Assembly: GCF_002847345.1 (NCBI RefSeq)
Contig: NZ_LXFV01000060.1
Span: 1-41,435 of the forward strand
DNA length: 41,435 nt
Source: Pectobacterium peruviense
GTDB taxonomy: Bacteria; Pseudomonadota; Gammaproteobacteria; Enterobacterales; Enterobacteriaceae
Reading direction: 5' to 3'
Part shown: piece after piece, positions 16,459-29,513 of the stretch
Layout: each line of letters begins with the position of its first letter
Position numbering within the stretch: position 1 is the stretch's first letter
Notes under the pieces: model-generated
Seen by the model: the letters and a program-made list of their open reading frames with translations, nothing else
The model's database searches: none
Told to the model about the DNA's origin: nothing
Translations under genes and position numbers: made by a program

Positions 16459-18411
16459 ATGCAGCATCTTGCTAGTCGAATTCGTAACACAAAAATCGCA
16501 CATAAACTGTATGCTGGGTTTGGCATTATCTTATTGCTCGTTATTATTGCGTCATCGCTTAGCATGAATAGATTCGTTGCCATTCGGGACATTTATGAGA
16601 AAACGAACCTTATTTACAACATTAATATTGAAGTTTTCCAGGCCAAGATTAATCGCGTTAAATATTTCTACACCGCAGACGAAAAAACCAAAGACATACT
16701 CGCCGATTTTGTCAAAAGTGCATCAACGTTAACCAACAGTGCCAACACCCTCTCCTGGAGTGATGAAGAATTAGGTTTTATTAAAAACTTACATAATAAC
16801 TTAGAAGATTTTCAACAGTCGGTGACTGCAATGTCTACCGCGACGCAAAAAATGGTCGGAACACGCGAAGCTATTAATACAGAAAATGCAAAAACAGTGA
16901 TTGATACCTTCCGACAAACGCTCAACGATGCTCTCATCGACGGTGCAACCTATCATCACGCAAGCGACATTGCTTTTCTGTTAACCGATATACAGCATCT
17001 ATCCTATGAGCTACAGATGAAAGGCACCGATAGCGCCTTAGCCGCTCTGGACTCGCGTTATAAGGCCGCAGAAAAAACCTATCAGTCATTATCGTCTTCA
17101 GTACTACCCGCCGACGTTAAAACACAAACTGATACGCTATGGCGTTACATTGGCCAATACATGCAACTTAACACGGCCTATTACGCGGCATTGAATGATG
17201 TAAAAAAAGCAGAAAATGACGTGATGAAAGCCGGTACTCGGAGCAGCGCCGACATCAAATCACTCATTACCGTCGTAAAAGCGAAAAACGATGAATTGGC
17301 CTATAACTCTGCCACGATTACGATGATCATCGGTCTCATCGCCGTCATTATCGGCATCATCATTTCAATCTACATTACTCGGATTATCACCAGACCCATT
17401 ATCCATAACCTGTCGCTGGCGGAACGCATTGCCAGTGGCGACCTGACCACGACGATTCATACCGATCGCAATGATGAACTGGGAAGACTCACCCACGCAA
17501 TGGGCACGATGAATGAACAGTTACGTCACGTTATTTCCGAAGTGCGGGACAGCGTAGGCAGCGTCAGCCAATCGGCGAGCAAAATTGCCACAGGCAATAG
17601 CGATCTGTCGTCACGCACCGAGCAGCAGTCAGCGGCAGTCGTTGAAACCGCAGCCAGCATGGAAGAGCTCACCTCAACGGTGAAAAACAATGCCGACAAC
17701 GCCAAGCATGCCAGCCAGATCGCTGCCGATGCATCCAAAAACGCGCTTAAAGGCGGTGAGGTTGTGAAGCAGGTCGTCACGACGATGGACAATATCGCCG
17801 CCAGCTCCAGGAAAATCGCCGATATCACCACCGTCATCAACAGCATTGCCTTCCAAACCAACATTCTGGCGTTGAACGCCGCGGTAGAAGCTGCACGCGC
17901 CGGTGAACAAGGCCGTGGTTTTGCCGTTGTCGCGGGCGAAGTGCGCAGCTTGTCACAACGCAGTTCTCAGGCCGCCAAAGACATTGAGGCACTGATCGCA
18001 GAATCAGTCGAACGCACCAATGCAGGTAGCCATCTTGTTGCGGTTGCCGGAGAAACCATGGAGCAAATCGTCGATTCCGTTTCCCGTGTGAACGACATTA
18101 TGGGGGAAATTTCATCCGCCTCTGAGGAACAGAGCCGAGGAATTGGGCAAATCGCGCAGGCCATCAGCGAACTGGACACCACCACACAACAGAACGCCTC
18201 GCTGGTAATGGAATCGTCCATTTCCGCCAATTCGCTAGAAGAACAAGCGGTGCTGTTGGAGAAGCTGCTTGAACACTTCCGCGTGTCTCAGTCTGACAAC
18301 CACACAGCCCGACGGACATCATCCTCTACGCAACAGCACGCACTGCCAAAACGTGTGCAGACGGCAGACAAAAAAGCGGCTTCATCGGAAAGTGATTGGA
18401 CGTCGTTTTAA
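16459..18411 (+). CDS. Methyl-accepting chemotaxis protein, long helical sensor domain (tandem copy 2)
   Basis: This 650-residue paralogue of the preceding receptor has the same plan. Membrane segments lie at about 16-36 and 283-308, followed by HAMP, the signalling domain with the same hairpin tip, and the C-terminal pentapeptide DWTSF. Residues 42-66 of its sensor domain are identical to residues 41-65 of copy 1, whereas much of the rest of the sensor differs. The pair therefore looks like a tandem duplication whose ligand range has diverged. It has its own FliA promoter and the ribosome binding site GGAGAG. The ligand is unknown; organic acids are suggested by the domain size and the citrate genes nearby. 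Confidence 0.92.
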   Translation: MQHLASRIRNTKIAHKLYAGFGIILLLVIIASSLSMNRFVAIRDIYEKTNLIYNINIEVFQAKINRVKYFYTADEKTKDILADFVKSASTLTNSANTLSWSDEELGFIKNLHNNLEDFQQSVTAMSTATQKMVGTREAINTENAKTVIDTFRQTLNDALIDGATYHHASDIAFLLTDIQHLSYELQMKGTDSALAALDSRYKAAEKTYQSLSSSVLPADVKTQTDTLWRYIGQYMQLNTAYYAALNDVKKAENDVMKAGTRSSADIKSLITVVKAKNDELAYNSATITMIIGLIAVIIGIIISIYITRIITRPIIHNLSLAERIASGDLTTTIHTDRNDELGRLTHAMGTMNEQLRHVISEVRDSVGSVSQSASKIATGNSDLSSRTEQQSAAVVETAASMEELTSTVKNNADNAKHASQIAADASKNALKGGEVVKQVVTTMDNIAASSRKIADITTVINSIAFQTNILALNAAVEAARAGEQGRGFAVVAGEVRSLSQRSSQAAKDIEALIAESVERTNAGSHLVAVAGETMEQIVDSVSRVNDIMGEISSASEEQSRGIGQIAQAISELDTTTQQNASLVMESSISANSLEEQAVLLEKLLEHFRVSQSDNHTARRTSSSTQQHALPKRVQTADKKAASSESDWTSF

Positions 18412-18421
18412 CACGCCCCTC

Positions 18422-18451
18422 CGCCCGGATAGTCTCACGCTCATCCGGGCG
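18422..18451. terminator. Stem-loop between the second chemoreceptor and yeeZ
   Basis: CGCCCGGAT (18422-18430) pairs perfectly with ATCCGGGCG (18443-18451) around a 12-base loop. It lies between convergent genes and lacks a clear T run on either strand. Confidence 0.5.
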
Positions 18452-18502
18452 TATCAGAACCTTCTCGACGTAAAATCTTGTGGCCGCGCACTGCGGTTAG
18501 CC

Positions 18503-19339
18503 CTACGCTCCCTCGTTCAACGGCATCGTCGAGGGATTGGGATACTGATAGTCAAACCCAAGCTCATGGCAGATGCGCTGTCCATCCACAATCCGGCCCA
18601 GAGAGCTATCGGTTACGGGTGCAAACTGCGGCGGAGACACGTGTAATCTGCGCGCCTGTTCAGGATAGAAGTCCTGTCTGGCAGGATGTTCTGTCGCACA
18701 CAGATTATAAATATGCCCACCGTTAGGTAGCTTAAGTAGCAGCAGGATCGCCGACAGCACATCTTCCTGATGCACCAGATTCACGCCATGATTGCCGCGC
18801 GGCAGATTGGTTTTACCCGCCAGGAAACGGCCGGGATGGCGATCGCCCCCCACCAACCCCGCAAGACGCAAGATATCGACAGAGGTATCGGGTAAATGCT
18901 GCAACCACTGTTCGAGGGACACCAGCGTCTTCCCTGCTACCGTTGTCGGTTGTAGCGGCGAGGTCTCTTTTACTGTACCGTCGTTATCGCCATAGACCGA
19001 GGTTGAACTGGTGAAGATAATGCGCGGAACATGAAACACACGCGCCATATCCACTAACTGTTGCACCGCTTGCACATATCCTTCACCGCCTTCCGCCGTT
19101 CGGCTAGCGGGTAACGTCACGATTAATACGTCAACCTGTAGTAATGCACTAAGCTCGTCAGAATCACATTCCAGCTCAGGCGTCAGCGTTAATTGATAGC
19201 ATTCAATCCCACTCATCCGCGCCGCCTCAACGCCATCCTGAGTCGTTTTCGTTCCCGTCACATGGTAACCGTGTCCATTCAGCGCCAGAGCCAGCGGCAT
19301 ACCCAGCCAGCCCAATCCCACAATCGATACCTTTTTCAT
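18503..19339 (-). CDS. yeeZ: YeeZ, NAD(P)-binding epimerase/dehydratase-like protein
   Basis: This is an extended short-chain dehydrogenase/epimerase-like protein of 278 residues. The nucleotide-binding loop is at the extreme N-terminus (KKVSIVGLGWLGMPLALAL). FTSSTSVYGDNDG follows, with the SSTSVYG motif typical of sugar epimerases, and HIYNLCATEHPARQDFYP is near the C-terminus. The reaction is not known for the family as far as I recall. In E. coli, yeeZ also sits just upstream of hisL-hisG in opposite orientation, exactly as here, which supports the identification. Confidence 0.9.
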   Translation of the reverse strand: MKKVSIVGLGWLGMPLALALNGHGYHVTGTKTTQDGVEAARMSGIECYQLTLTPELECDSDELSALLQVDVLIVTLPASRTAEGGEGYVQAVQQLVDMARVFHVPRIIFTSSTSVYGDNDGTVKETSPLQPTTVAGKTLVSLEQWLQHLPDTSVDILRLAGLVGGDRHPGRFLAGKTNLPRGNHGVNLVHQEDVLSAILLLLKLPNGGHIYNLCATEHPARQDFYPEQARRLHVSPPQFAPVTDSSLGRIVDGQRICHELGFDYQYPNPSTMPLNEGA

Positions 19340-19529
19340 CTGCCGTTCTCCCCTGCAAGGAGCTTGTGATAAACACCCATGCCTACAGAGTAAACGGCTT
19401 TTTCCGCCATCGCTACGGAGCCTGCCTGATTTCAGCAGACTTTTCTGCCTATCAAGAACCGATATCCAGCGCGATTATGCTGGCGCATCGCCCAACCAAA
19501 ACGAACTTCCCTTATCTGCTAAAAAAATG

Positions 19530-19559
19530 TTGCACAACGGGCCAGACATGGTTTAGGTT
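19530..19559 (+). promoter_or_regulatory. Probable his operon promoter
   Basis: TTGCAC at 19530-19535 and TAGGTT at 19554-19559 are separated by 18 bases and resemble the enteric his promoter elements. They lie about 60-90 bases upstream of hisL. Assignment is by position and likeness. Confidence 0.55.
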
Positions 19560-19617
19560 ATTCGACAGATAAATCGCTATTGATTTAATAAACACTGACA
19601 CCACAAAGAGACATTTT

Positions 19618-19665
19618 ATGACACGCGTTCTGTTTAACCACCATCATCACCATCATCCTGATTAG
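19618..19665 (+). CDS. hisL: HisL, his operon leader peptide
   Basis: This 15-residue ORF reads MTRVLFNHHHHHHPD, with six consecutive histidine codons (CAC or CAT). It is too short for routine gene finding. In enterics, ribosome stalling on these codons when charged tRNA-His is scarce lets an antiterminator form and the operon be read. E. coli HisL has seven histidines in a row from memory, one more than here. AAAGAG precedes the start. Confidence 0.95.
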   Translation: MTRVLFNHHHHHHPD

Positions 19666-19682
19666 TCTTCGGGCAGTTGGTG

Positions 19683-19759
19683 CTGGAAGACGTTCAGATC
19701 TTCCAGTGGCGCAGAACACAAAGAGAGCCCTCGGAAGATCACCTTCCGAGGGTTTTTTT
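19683..19759 (+). terminator. his operon attenuator
   Basis: A first hairpin, CTGGAAGA (19683-19690) with TCTTCCAG (19699-19706), is followed by a perfect terminator: CCCTCGGAAG (19728-19737) with CTTCCGAGGG (19743-19752) and a run of seven Ts. The shared GGAAG and CTTCC segments allow alternative pairings, as expected of histidine attenuation. Confidence 0.93.
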
Positions 19760-19810
19760 ATGCTCGCTATATTTCTAGAAATTTAAATTTGACAGGTTAA
19801 TGAGGTTTCC

Positions 19811-20710
19811 ATGCTGGATAAAACACGTTTACGGATTGCAATGCAGAAGTCAGGCCGCCTGAGCGACGATTCACGCGAGCTGCTGGCACGCTGCGGTATC
19901 AAAATCAACTTACAGCAACAGCGCCTGATCGCGTTCGCAGAAAATATGCCAATTGATATCCTGCGCGTACGTGATGACGATATCCCCGGTCTGGTGATGG
20001 ATGGCGTGGTCGATCTGGGTATCATCGGTGAAAACGTGCTGGAAGAAGAGCTGTTAAACCGTCGTGCTCAGGGCGAAGATCCGCGTTACTTCACGCTGCG
20101 TCGTTTGGATTTTGGCGGCTGCCGCCTGTCGTTGGCAATGCCGCTGGACGAGGCTTATACCGGCCCTGAATGCTTGCAAAACAAACGTATTGCCACCTCT
20201 TATCCTCACCTGCTCAAACAATATCTCGACAGACAATCCGTTAATTTCAAATCCTGTCTGCTCAACGGTTCCGTTGAAGTGGCACCACGCGCGGGTTTGG
20301 CTGATGCCATCTGCGATCTGGTATCAACCGGTGCCACGTTGGAAGCCAACGGTCTGCGTGAAGTCGAAGTGATTTACCGCTCCAAGGCCTGCCTGATTCA
20401 GCGCGACGGCGAGATGCCTGCAGAGAAACAACAGCTAATCGATAAACTGCTGACCCGTATGCAAGGTGTGATTCAGGCGCGTGAATCCAAATACATCATG
20501 CTGCACGCACCTAGCGAACGTCTGGACGAAGTCATTGCCCTGCTGCCAGGTGCGGAGCGCCCAACCATTCTGCCGCTGGCTGGCGACCAAAGTCGTGTTG
20601 CCATGCACATGGTCAGCAGCGAAACGCTATTCTGGGAAACCATGGAAAAGCTGAAATCGTTGGGTGCCAGCTCCATTCTGGTCCTGCCCATTGAAAAAAT
20701 GATGGAGTGA
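19811..20710 (+). CDS. hisG: HisG, ATP phosphoribosyltransferase
   Basis: This is the first, feedback-inhibited step of histidine synthesis, condensing ATP with PRPP. The 299-residue long form has the C-terminal regulatory domain. The N-terminus [24 protein letters not shown] is typical, as are the [19 protein letters not shown] loop that binds PRPP phosphate (about residues 160-180) and the tail [13 protein letters not shown]. The ATG follows GAGG. It lies just after the attenuator, and its stop overlaps possible hisD start codons. Confidence 0.97.
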   Translation: MLDKTRLRIAMQKSGRLSDDSRELLARCGIKINLQQQRLIAFAENMPIDILRVRDDDIPGLVMDGVVDLGIIGENVLEEELLNRRAQGEDPRYFTLRRLDFGGCRLSLAMPLDEAYTGPECLQNKRIATSYPHLLKQYLDRQSVNFKSCLLNGSVEVAPRAGLADAICDLVSTGATLEANGLREVEVIYRSKACLIQRDGEMPAEKQQLIDKLLTRMQGVIQARESKYIMLHAPSERLDEVIALLPGAERPTILPLAGDQSRVAMHMVSSETLFWETMEKLKSLGASSILVLPIEKMME

Positions 20711-20715
20711 TGACA

Positions 20716-23114
<2,399 letters not shown>

Positions 23115-23129
23115 TTTTAAGGAGCTCAC

Positions 23130-24197
23130 GTGGGCCAGAAATACCTCTTTATCGACCGTGACGGAACATTGATTGCTGAACCGCCTGAGGATTTTCAGGT
23201 TGACCGTCTGGATAAACTGGCGCTGGAACCAGATGTCATTCCGTCGCTGCTGGCACTGCAAAAGGCTGGTTATACGCTGGTGATGATCACGAATCAGGAT
23301 GGGCTGGGAACTGATAGCTTTCCGCAAGACACCTTCGATCCACCGCACAACCTGATGATGCAGATTCTGACATCGCAGGGCATCCAGTTTGAGCACGTGC
23401 TGATCTGCCCGCATTTACCGGCAGATAACTGCACCTGTCGTAAACCTAAAACCGAACTGGTAACAGCCTATTTGAACGACGGCCTGATGGATACGGCAAA
23501 TAGCTACGTCATCGGCGACCGCCAGACCGATATTCAACTGGCGCAGAATATGGGAATCACCGGCCTGCTCTACCAGCGTGGCGGGCTGAACTGGCAAGCG
23601 ATTACCAACCAGTTGACCAAGCGTAACCGCCATGCACACGTCAACCGCGTCACGCGTGAAACCGCGATTGATGTGAACGTCTGGCTGGATCAGGAAGGTG
23701 GTAGCAAAATCAACACCGGCGTCGGCTTCTTCGATCATATGCTGGATCAAATCGCCACTCACGGCGGCTTCCGCATGAACATTGAAGTGAAAGGCGATCT
23801 GTACATTGACGATCACCACACGGTGGAAGATACCGGTCTGGCACTGGGCGAAGCCCTGAATAAAGCGCTGGGCGACAAACGCGGCATTGGCCGTTTTGGC
23901 TTCGTTCTGCCAATGGATGAGTGCCTTGCACGCTGTGCGCTGGATATTTCAGGACGTCCGCATCTGGAATATAAAGCCGAATTCAACTATCAGCGCGTAG
24001 GCGATCTGAGTACGGAAATGGTCGAACACTTCTTCCGCTCACTGTCTTATTCCATGGCCTGTACGTTACACCTGAAAACCAAAGGACGTAACGATCATCA
24101 CCGTGTGGAAAGCCTGTTTAAAGTCTTCGGACGCACGCTACGTCAAGCAATTCGCGTCGAGGGTGACACGCTGCCGAGTTCGAAAGGAGTGCTCTGA
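23130..24197 (+). CDS. hisB: HisB, histidinol-phosphatase and imidazoleglycerol-phosphate dehydratase
   Basis: This is a bifunctional enzyme of 355 residues. The N-terminal HAD phosphatase has FIDRDGTL with the catalytic aspartates, a zinc-binding stretch [15 protein letters not shown], and [11 protein letters not shown]. The C-terminal dehydratase (from about residue 167) has [18 protein letters not shown] and [17 protein letters not shown] with metal-binding histidines. The fusion is normal for gamma-proteobacteria. The start codon is GTG, preceded by AAGGAG. The final base is shared with the hisH start. Confidence 0.97.
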   Translation: MGQKYLFIDRDGTLIAEPPEDFQVDRLDKLALEPDVIPSLLALQKAGYTLVMITNQDGLGTDSFPQDTFDPPHNLMMQILTSQGIQFEHVLICPHLPADNCTCRKPKTELVTAYLNDGLMDTANSYVIGDRQTDIQLAQNMGITGLLYQRGGLNWQAITNQLTKRNRHAHVNRVTRETAIDVNVWLDQEGGSKINTGVGFFDHMLDQIATHGGFRMNIEVKGDLYIDDHHTVEDTGLALGEALNKALGDKRGIGRFGFVLPMDECLARCALDISGRPHLEYKAEFNYQRVGDLSTEMVEHFFRSLSYSMACTLHLKTKGRNDHHRVESLFKVFGRTLRQAIRVEGDTLPSSKGVL

Positions 24198-24787
24198 TGA
24201 AGGTCGTCATTCTTGATACCGGCTGCGCCAACCTCTCTTCGGTGACCTACGCCGTGCAGCGGTTGGGGTATACGCCTGTTGTCAGCCGCGAGGCTGAGAT
24301 TGTCCTGCAAGCCGACAAGCTATTTCTGCCGGGCGTCGGCACCGCGCAGGCCGCAATGAATCAACTGGAAGAACGCGTTCTGATCGCGTTGATCAAGGCC
24401 TGTACCCAGCCGGTTCTCGGTATTTGCCTCGGCATGCAATTGTTGGGGACACACAGCGACGAAAATGGTGGCATCCCCACGCTGGGAATTGTCGATACGC
24501 CAGTGAAAAAGATGATAGACCACGGCTTGCCTCTGCCACACATGGGCTGGAATCAGGTGATTCCGAAGGCCGGACATCGTTTGTTCCGCGATATTGATGA
24601 CGGTGCTTATTTCTATTTCGTTCACAGCTATGCCATGCCAGTTTGCGAAAACACGATTGCACAAGCCAACTACGGCGAAGCCTTCACCGCAGCGCTGGAA
24701 AAAGATAACTTCTTTGGCGTGCAGTTCCACCCCGAGCGTTCTGGTGCTGCGGGCGCACAGTTGCTGAAAAACTTTCTGGAGATGTAG
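24197..24787 (+). CDS. hisH: HisH, imidazole glycerol phosphate synthase glutaminase subunit
   Basis: This class I glutamine amidotransferase of 196 residues supplies ammonia to HisF. The nucleophile is Cys77 in [11 protein letters not shown]. The His-Glu pair is in [13 protein letters not shown] near the C-terminus. The start shares a base with the hisB stop (TGATG). Confidence 0.96.
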   Translation: MKVVILDTGCANLSSVTYAVQRLGYTPVVSREAEIVLQADKLFLPGVGTAQAAMNQLEERVLIALIKACTQPVLGICLGMQLLGTHSDENGGIPTLGIVDTPVKKMIDHGLPLPHMGWNQVIPKAGHRLFRDIDDGAYFYFVHSYAMPVCENTIAQANYGEAFTAALEKDNFFGVQFHPERSGAAGAQLLKNFLEM

Positions 24788-26282
<1,495 letters not shown>

Positions 26283-26289
<7 letters not shown>

Positions 26290-26915
26290 GCGAAGAGTGC
26301 TTTCTAAACGACGAACAACGAAACCAACTCGATTGGGAAAAAACGGACGGCATGCTGCCGGTTGTCGTGCAACATGCGGTATCCGGTGAAGTGTTGATGC
26401 TGGGCTACATGAATCAGGATGCGTTGCAGGCTACCGAAGAGCGCGGCAAGGTAACGTTTTTCTCGCGAACCAAACGACGGTTGTGGACGAAAGGCGAATC
26501 TTCTGGCCATTTCCTCAATGTCGTTTCTATTACGCCGGACTGCGATAACGATACGCTGCTGATTCTGGTTAACCCTATCGGGCCGACCTGCCATCTGGGC
26601 ACCAGCAGTTGTTTCTCGCCTGCTGCCAGCGACTGGACGTTCCTCTATCAGTTGGAGCAACTGCTGGCCGAACGCAAGCATGCCGATCCAGACAGCTCTT
26701 ACACCGCACGTCTGTATGCCAGCGGTACCAAACGCATTGCGCAGAAGGTTGGCGAAGAAGGATTGGAAGCGGCATTAGCGGCAACGGTGCATGACCGTGA
26801 AGAGCTGACTAACGAAGCGGCTGATCTAATGTATCACCTACTGGTGCTGCTACAAGATCAGGACTTAGATCTGGCGACTATCATCAATCGCCTGAAAGAA
26901 CGTCACAATAAATAA
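26283..26915 (+). CDS. hisI: HisIE, phosphoribosyl-AMP cyclohydrolase and phosphoribosyl-ATP pyrophosphatase
   Basis: This bifunctional enzyme of 210 residues catalyses the second and third steps. The cyclohydrolase half has [24 protein letters not shown] and the zinc-site cysteines in [12 protein letters not shown] and [12 protein letters not shown]. The pyrophosphatase half has [18 protein letters not shown] and [16 protein letters not shown] use a GTG start overlapping the hisF stop. Relative to E. coli there are a few extra N-terminal residues before the conserved [14 protein letters not shown]. It is the last gene of the operon. Confidence 0.96.
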
Positions 26916-26921
26916 GCCTTT

Positions 26922-26952
26922 CCCCGTGTTATCGGTTATCGATAACGCGGGG
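26922..26952 (+). terminator. his operon terminator
   Basis: CCCCGTGTTATC (26922-26933) pairs with GATAACGCGGGG (26941-26952), including one G-T pair. It begins just after hisI and lies between convergent genes. The T tract is short. Confidence 0.75.
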
Positions 26953-26976
26953 CTTTAGCATGACGGTATCACGGTG

Positions 26977-28842
26977 TTAAGAATGATGCACTTTACGCCC
27001 CCCTTTCCAAGTTTCCAGAACCGAGATATCACGCATAGTGAGTATTTTGTTATCTTTTACTATCGGGTTATAGGTTAGCGGAGAATCTGCCAAAATAACA
27101 AAATCGGCACATTTTCCGGCGACCAGCGATCCAACCCATTGTTCTGCATGGCATTGCCAGGCGGCATCATAGGTCGCTGCTTTAAGCGCGGCGAAACGGG
27201 AAATCCGTTCTTGCTCATTCAACACATCAGAAGCCGTATCTTTAGGCGCACCTTCCATCACGCGATAAATAGCCTGCTCCATCATACGCAGAGGCCCAAG
27301 CGGTGTAACACCGTTATCGCTGTGCAGCGTGATTCTCATCCCATGATTAATAGCGGATTGGCAGCGATCGAGGTGATTAGCCCGATCCTCTCCCAATATG
27401 GTTTGCTGAAATGCCCAGCCCCAATATCCGACATGGCCAATTAAGAAACTAGGTGAAATGCCAAGCTGCTTCATTTCCAACAGGTGATCGTCAGTCAGCA
27501 GTGACGCATGCTCCAGACGATCGCGGCGCTGCTCGTAGGTATCTGAGGTTACGCCAGCCAGTTTAAATGCCGCTAACGTTAGCCTAATGGCTTCATCGCC
27601 ATTGGTATGAATCATTAGCGGCCATTTATGCTGCACAACACTATCCACCAGCGTATTGATATCCGTGAGAGGATCGAAATTGAAAGCGCCGGTATTCGTC
27701 TCACTCGGCGTTTTTTCATAGCGGTTGTTACAACAATACGGCGTGGACTGATACCCCGTCAGCCCCTGATTAGAGCCATCCGAAATAATTTTGATGTACG
27801 GTAAGTGAAAGTGTTCATCGCCGTAGCCTGGGGTGTAAGAATCAACCACCTTACTATTGAAATCATCATCACTCGTAACGATCAGCGCACCACCTATCCG
27901 CACCGGACAACCCGGCAAATGTGCCCATTTTTCCAGCAAACTCGCTTGATCAAAAGCAGACGGGCCGCCTTTAGGTTCAATGCCAGCATCAAGCATATAA
28001 GTCACACCACGCTTGCTTGCCACACCAAACAGCGTGTGAATTGAGGCTATTAGCCTTACCGCTAATTCTGTTTTGGGATAACTGCTAACCATGGCATTCA
28101 CGACAGGTTGTATACCCACGATTTCTTTCAGGATGCCATCTGGCGAAATATCGGGAACCGGAAGTCCCTGAGTTTGATAAAATGCTTTAACGGTTTCGAT
28201 AGCCTTATGATTGATATAGGCTAGATGCATTGAAGCATTGATAACAAAAACGGGTCTTTTATCCGTCACACGCTCATCAAGAATAGTGGCATTAAATTCC
28301 TTATCTCCGCCAATAAACAATGAGGGATCGGCACCAAATCCAATAAGCCAGCCCGTATCCGGTTTTCCCGCCACTTTCTCAGCCAAGCAGGATGTCACAC
28401 TGTTCCTGTTATAATCTTTGCGTAATATCTGCTCTTCAAATGGGCTGACATCATGTCCAATGGCAGATAACATCGCGGTGTTAACGATGTGCACATGCGG
28501 TTCAATCAGCCCCGGTAATAGCGTTTGCGTGCCTGATAATTGATGCTCCACCGTGCTTTTCGGCATTTTGGCCTTCACATCTTCATATGCACCTGTTGCT
28601 ACCACCAACCCGCCATGAATTCCCATGGCTTCTACCGCAATTTCCTGTCCATCTTCCAATGTCAGAATCGCTTTTCCAGGGCTACCATCCTTATTTGGCG
28701 TAGAACGGAATAATTTCGTTTCTATCTGTAGGCTGTTCTCTATTTCCAGAATATCAATTGGTATATCGGGAAGAAATGATTTCCACAGAGGGCTACAGCA
28801 GGAACAACTGATGCTGCCGGAATGACTACACGCTTCACTCAT
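26977..28842 (-). CDS. YtcJ-like metal-dependent amidohydrolase with Cys-rich N-terminus
   Basis: This 621-residue protein belongs to the amidohydrolase superfamily (Amidohydro_3, YtcJ-like). The metal-binding HxH is at residues 116-118 in LLPGLIEPHVHIV. Later metal-ligand regions include IHTNGDEAIR, RLEHASLLTDD and TLHSDNGVTPLGP, and the C-terminal beta-sandwich ends WVGSLVAGKCADFVILADSPL. The substrate is unknown. The first 16 residues are unusual, with Cys5, Cys13, Cys15 and Cys16 (pattern CSCC). No signal peptide is evident. The ATG at 28842 follows AAGGAA. It stands alone, convergent with the his operon, and looks richer in A+T than its neighbours. It sits where E. coli gene order is broken. 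Confidence 0.88.
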   Translation of the reverse strand: MSEACSHSGSISCSCCSPLWKSFLPDIPIDILEIENSLQIETKLFRSTPNKDGSPGKAILTLEDGQEIAVEAMGIHGGLVVATGAYEDVKAKMPKSTVEHQLSGTQTLLPGLIEPHVHIVNTAMLSAIGHDVSPFEEQILRKDYNRNSVTSCLAEKVAGKPDTGWLIGFGADPSLFIGGDKEFNATILDERVTDKRPVFVINASMHLAYINHKAIETVKAFYQTQGLPVPDISPDGILKEIVGIQPVVNAMVSSYPKTELAVRLIASIHTLFGVASKRGVTYMLDAGIEPKGGPSAFDQASLLEKWAHLPGCPVRIGGALIVTSDDDFNSKVVDSYTPGYGDEHFHLPYIKIISDGSNQGLTGYQSTPYCCNNRYEKTPSETNTGAFNFDPLTDINTLVDSVVQHKWPLMIHTNGDEAIRLTLAAFKLAGVTSDTYEQRRDRLEHASLLTDDHLLEMKQLGISPSFLIGHVGYWGWAFQQTILGEDRANHLDRCQSAINHGMRITLHSDNGVTPLGPLRMMEQAIYRVMEGAPKDTASDVLNEQERISRFAALKAATYDAAWQCHAEQWVGSLVAGKCADFVILADSPLTYNPIVKDNKILTMRDISVLETWKGGRKVHHS

Positions 28843-29085
28843 ACACTTTCCTTATTTAGAGATAACGCATTAGAAATGTTAATGCTCAGACTAGAAAATA
28901 GGCAACGACATTCAAAATTTCAACATGCAAGCGGTTGAAAACCAAAAATTCACATTTTGTATGTAGATGGCTACCTGGCAGGCCTAAGAACGATAAGAAA
29001 AGCGTATTACGTGGCAGATGGTGCTCTGATAAGTAATCAGATCATCAATAATGCGGATGTTTAGAGAGGTAAGATCGATAAATGT
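28843..29085. other. Intergenic region upstream of the amidohydrolase
   Basis: Nothing beyond a presumed minus-strand promoter for the amidohydrolase is expected here. I see no clear regulatory motif, and no repeat fragment was recognised. Confidence 0.5.
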
Positions 29086-29087
29086 AA

Positions 29088-29111
29088 AAAAGCACCCAAG
29101 TGGGTGCTTTT
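29088..29111 (-). terminator. Terminator after ihfB
   Basis: GCACCC (29092-29097) pairs with GGGTGC (29102-29107), flanked by A and T runs that give a T tract on both strands. It follows the ihfB stop on the minus strand. Confidence 0.8.
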
Positions 29112-29137
29112 ATAAGGCTTATATTTATGACTACTGA

Positions 29138-29422
29138 TTAGCCATAAATGTTAGCACGGTCGCGGAGTTCCTTACCTGGCTTAAAGTGAGGAACGTACTT
29201 ACCTTCCAGCTCAACTTTATCACCCGTTTTCGGATTACGACCTACACGCGGTGCACGGTAGTGAAGTGAAAAACTGCCAAACCCACGGATTTCAATACGG
29301 TCGCCTTCGGCTAGCGTAGAGGCCATTTGTTCAAGCATTTCTTTCACTGCATCCTCAACCACTTTGGCCGGGATATGAGATTGCTGTCCAGCAAGCCTTT
29401 CAATAAGTTCAGACTTGGTCAT
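29138..29422 (-). CDS. ihfB: IhfB, integration host factor beta subunit
   Basis: This nucleoid protein of 94 residues bends DNA at specific sites as a heterodimer with IhfA. The sequence is typical: [18 protein letters not shown] at the start, [20 protein letters not shown] with the beta-arm, and [29 protein letters not shown]. It follows rpsA, as in E. coli. Confidence 0.97.
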   Translation of the reverse strand: MTKSELIERLAGQQSHIPAKVVEDAVKEMLEQMASTLAEGDRIEIRGFGSFSLHYRAPRVGRNPKTGDKVELEGKYVPHFKPGKELRDRANIYG

Positions 29423-29476
29423 AGCGCCTCCAAATGCGTGGCTATCAATAGCCAGGATAACTGACTACCGTTACAA

Positions 29477-29502
29477 GAATGAGCAACTTACGTTGCTCAT
29501 TC
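29477..29502 (-). terminator. Hairpin between rpsA and ihfB
   Basis: GAATGAGCAAC (29477-29487) pairs perfectly with GTTGCTCATTC (29492-29502) around a 4-base loop. On the minus strand it is followed by TTGTAAC, a weak T tract. It probably lets part of the rpsA transcript continue into ihfB. Confidence 0.6.
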
Positions 29503-29513
29503 TACCGTTGTGA

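Noticed and set aside
16249-16503. Minus-strand ORF of 84 codons between the chemoreceptors
   Set aside because: It overlaps the FliA promoter and the start of the second receptor and has no family likeness.
19366-19572. Plus-strand ORF of 68 codons upstream of hisL
   Set aside because: It covers the his promoter region and has no ribosome binding site or recognisable motif.
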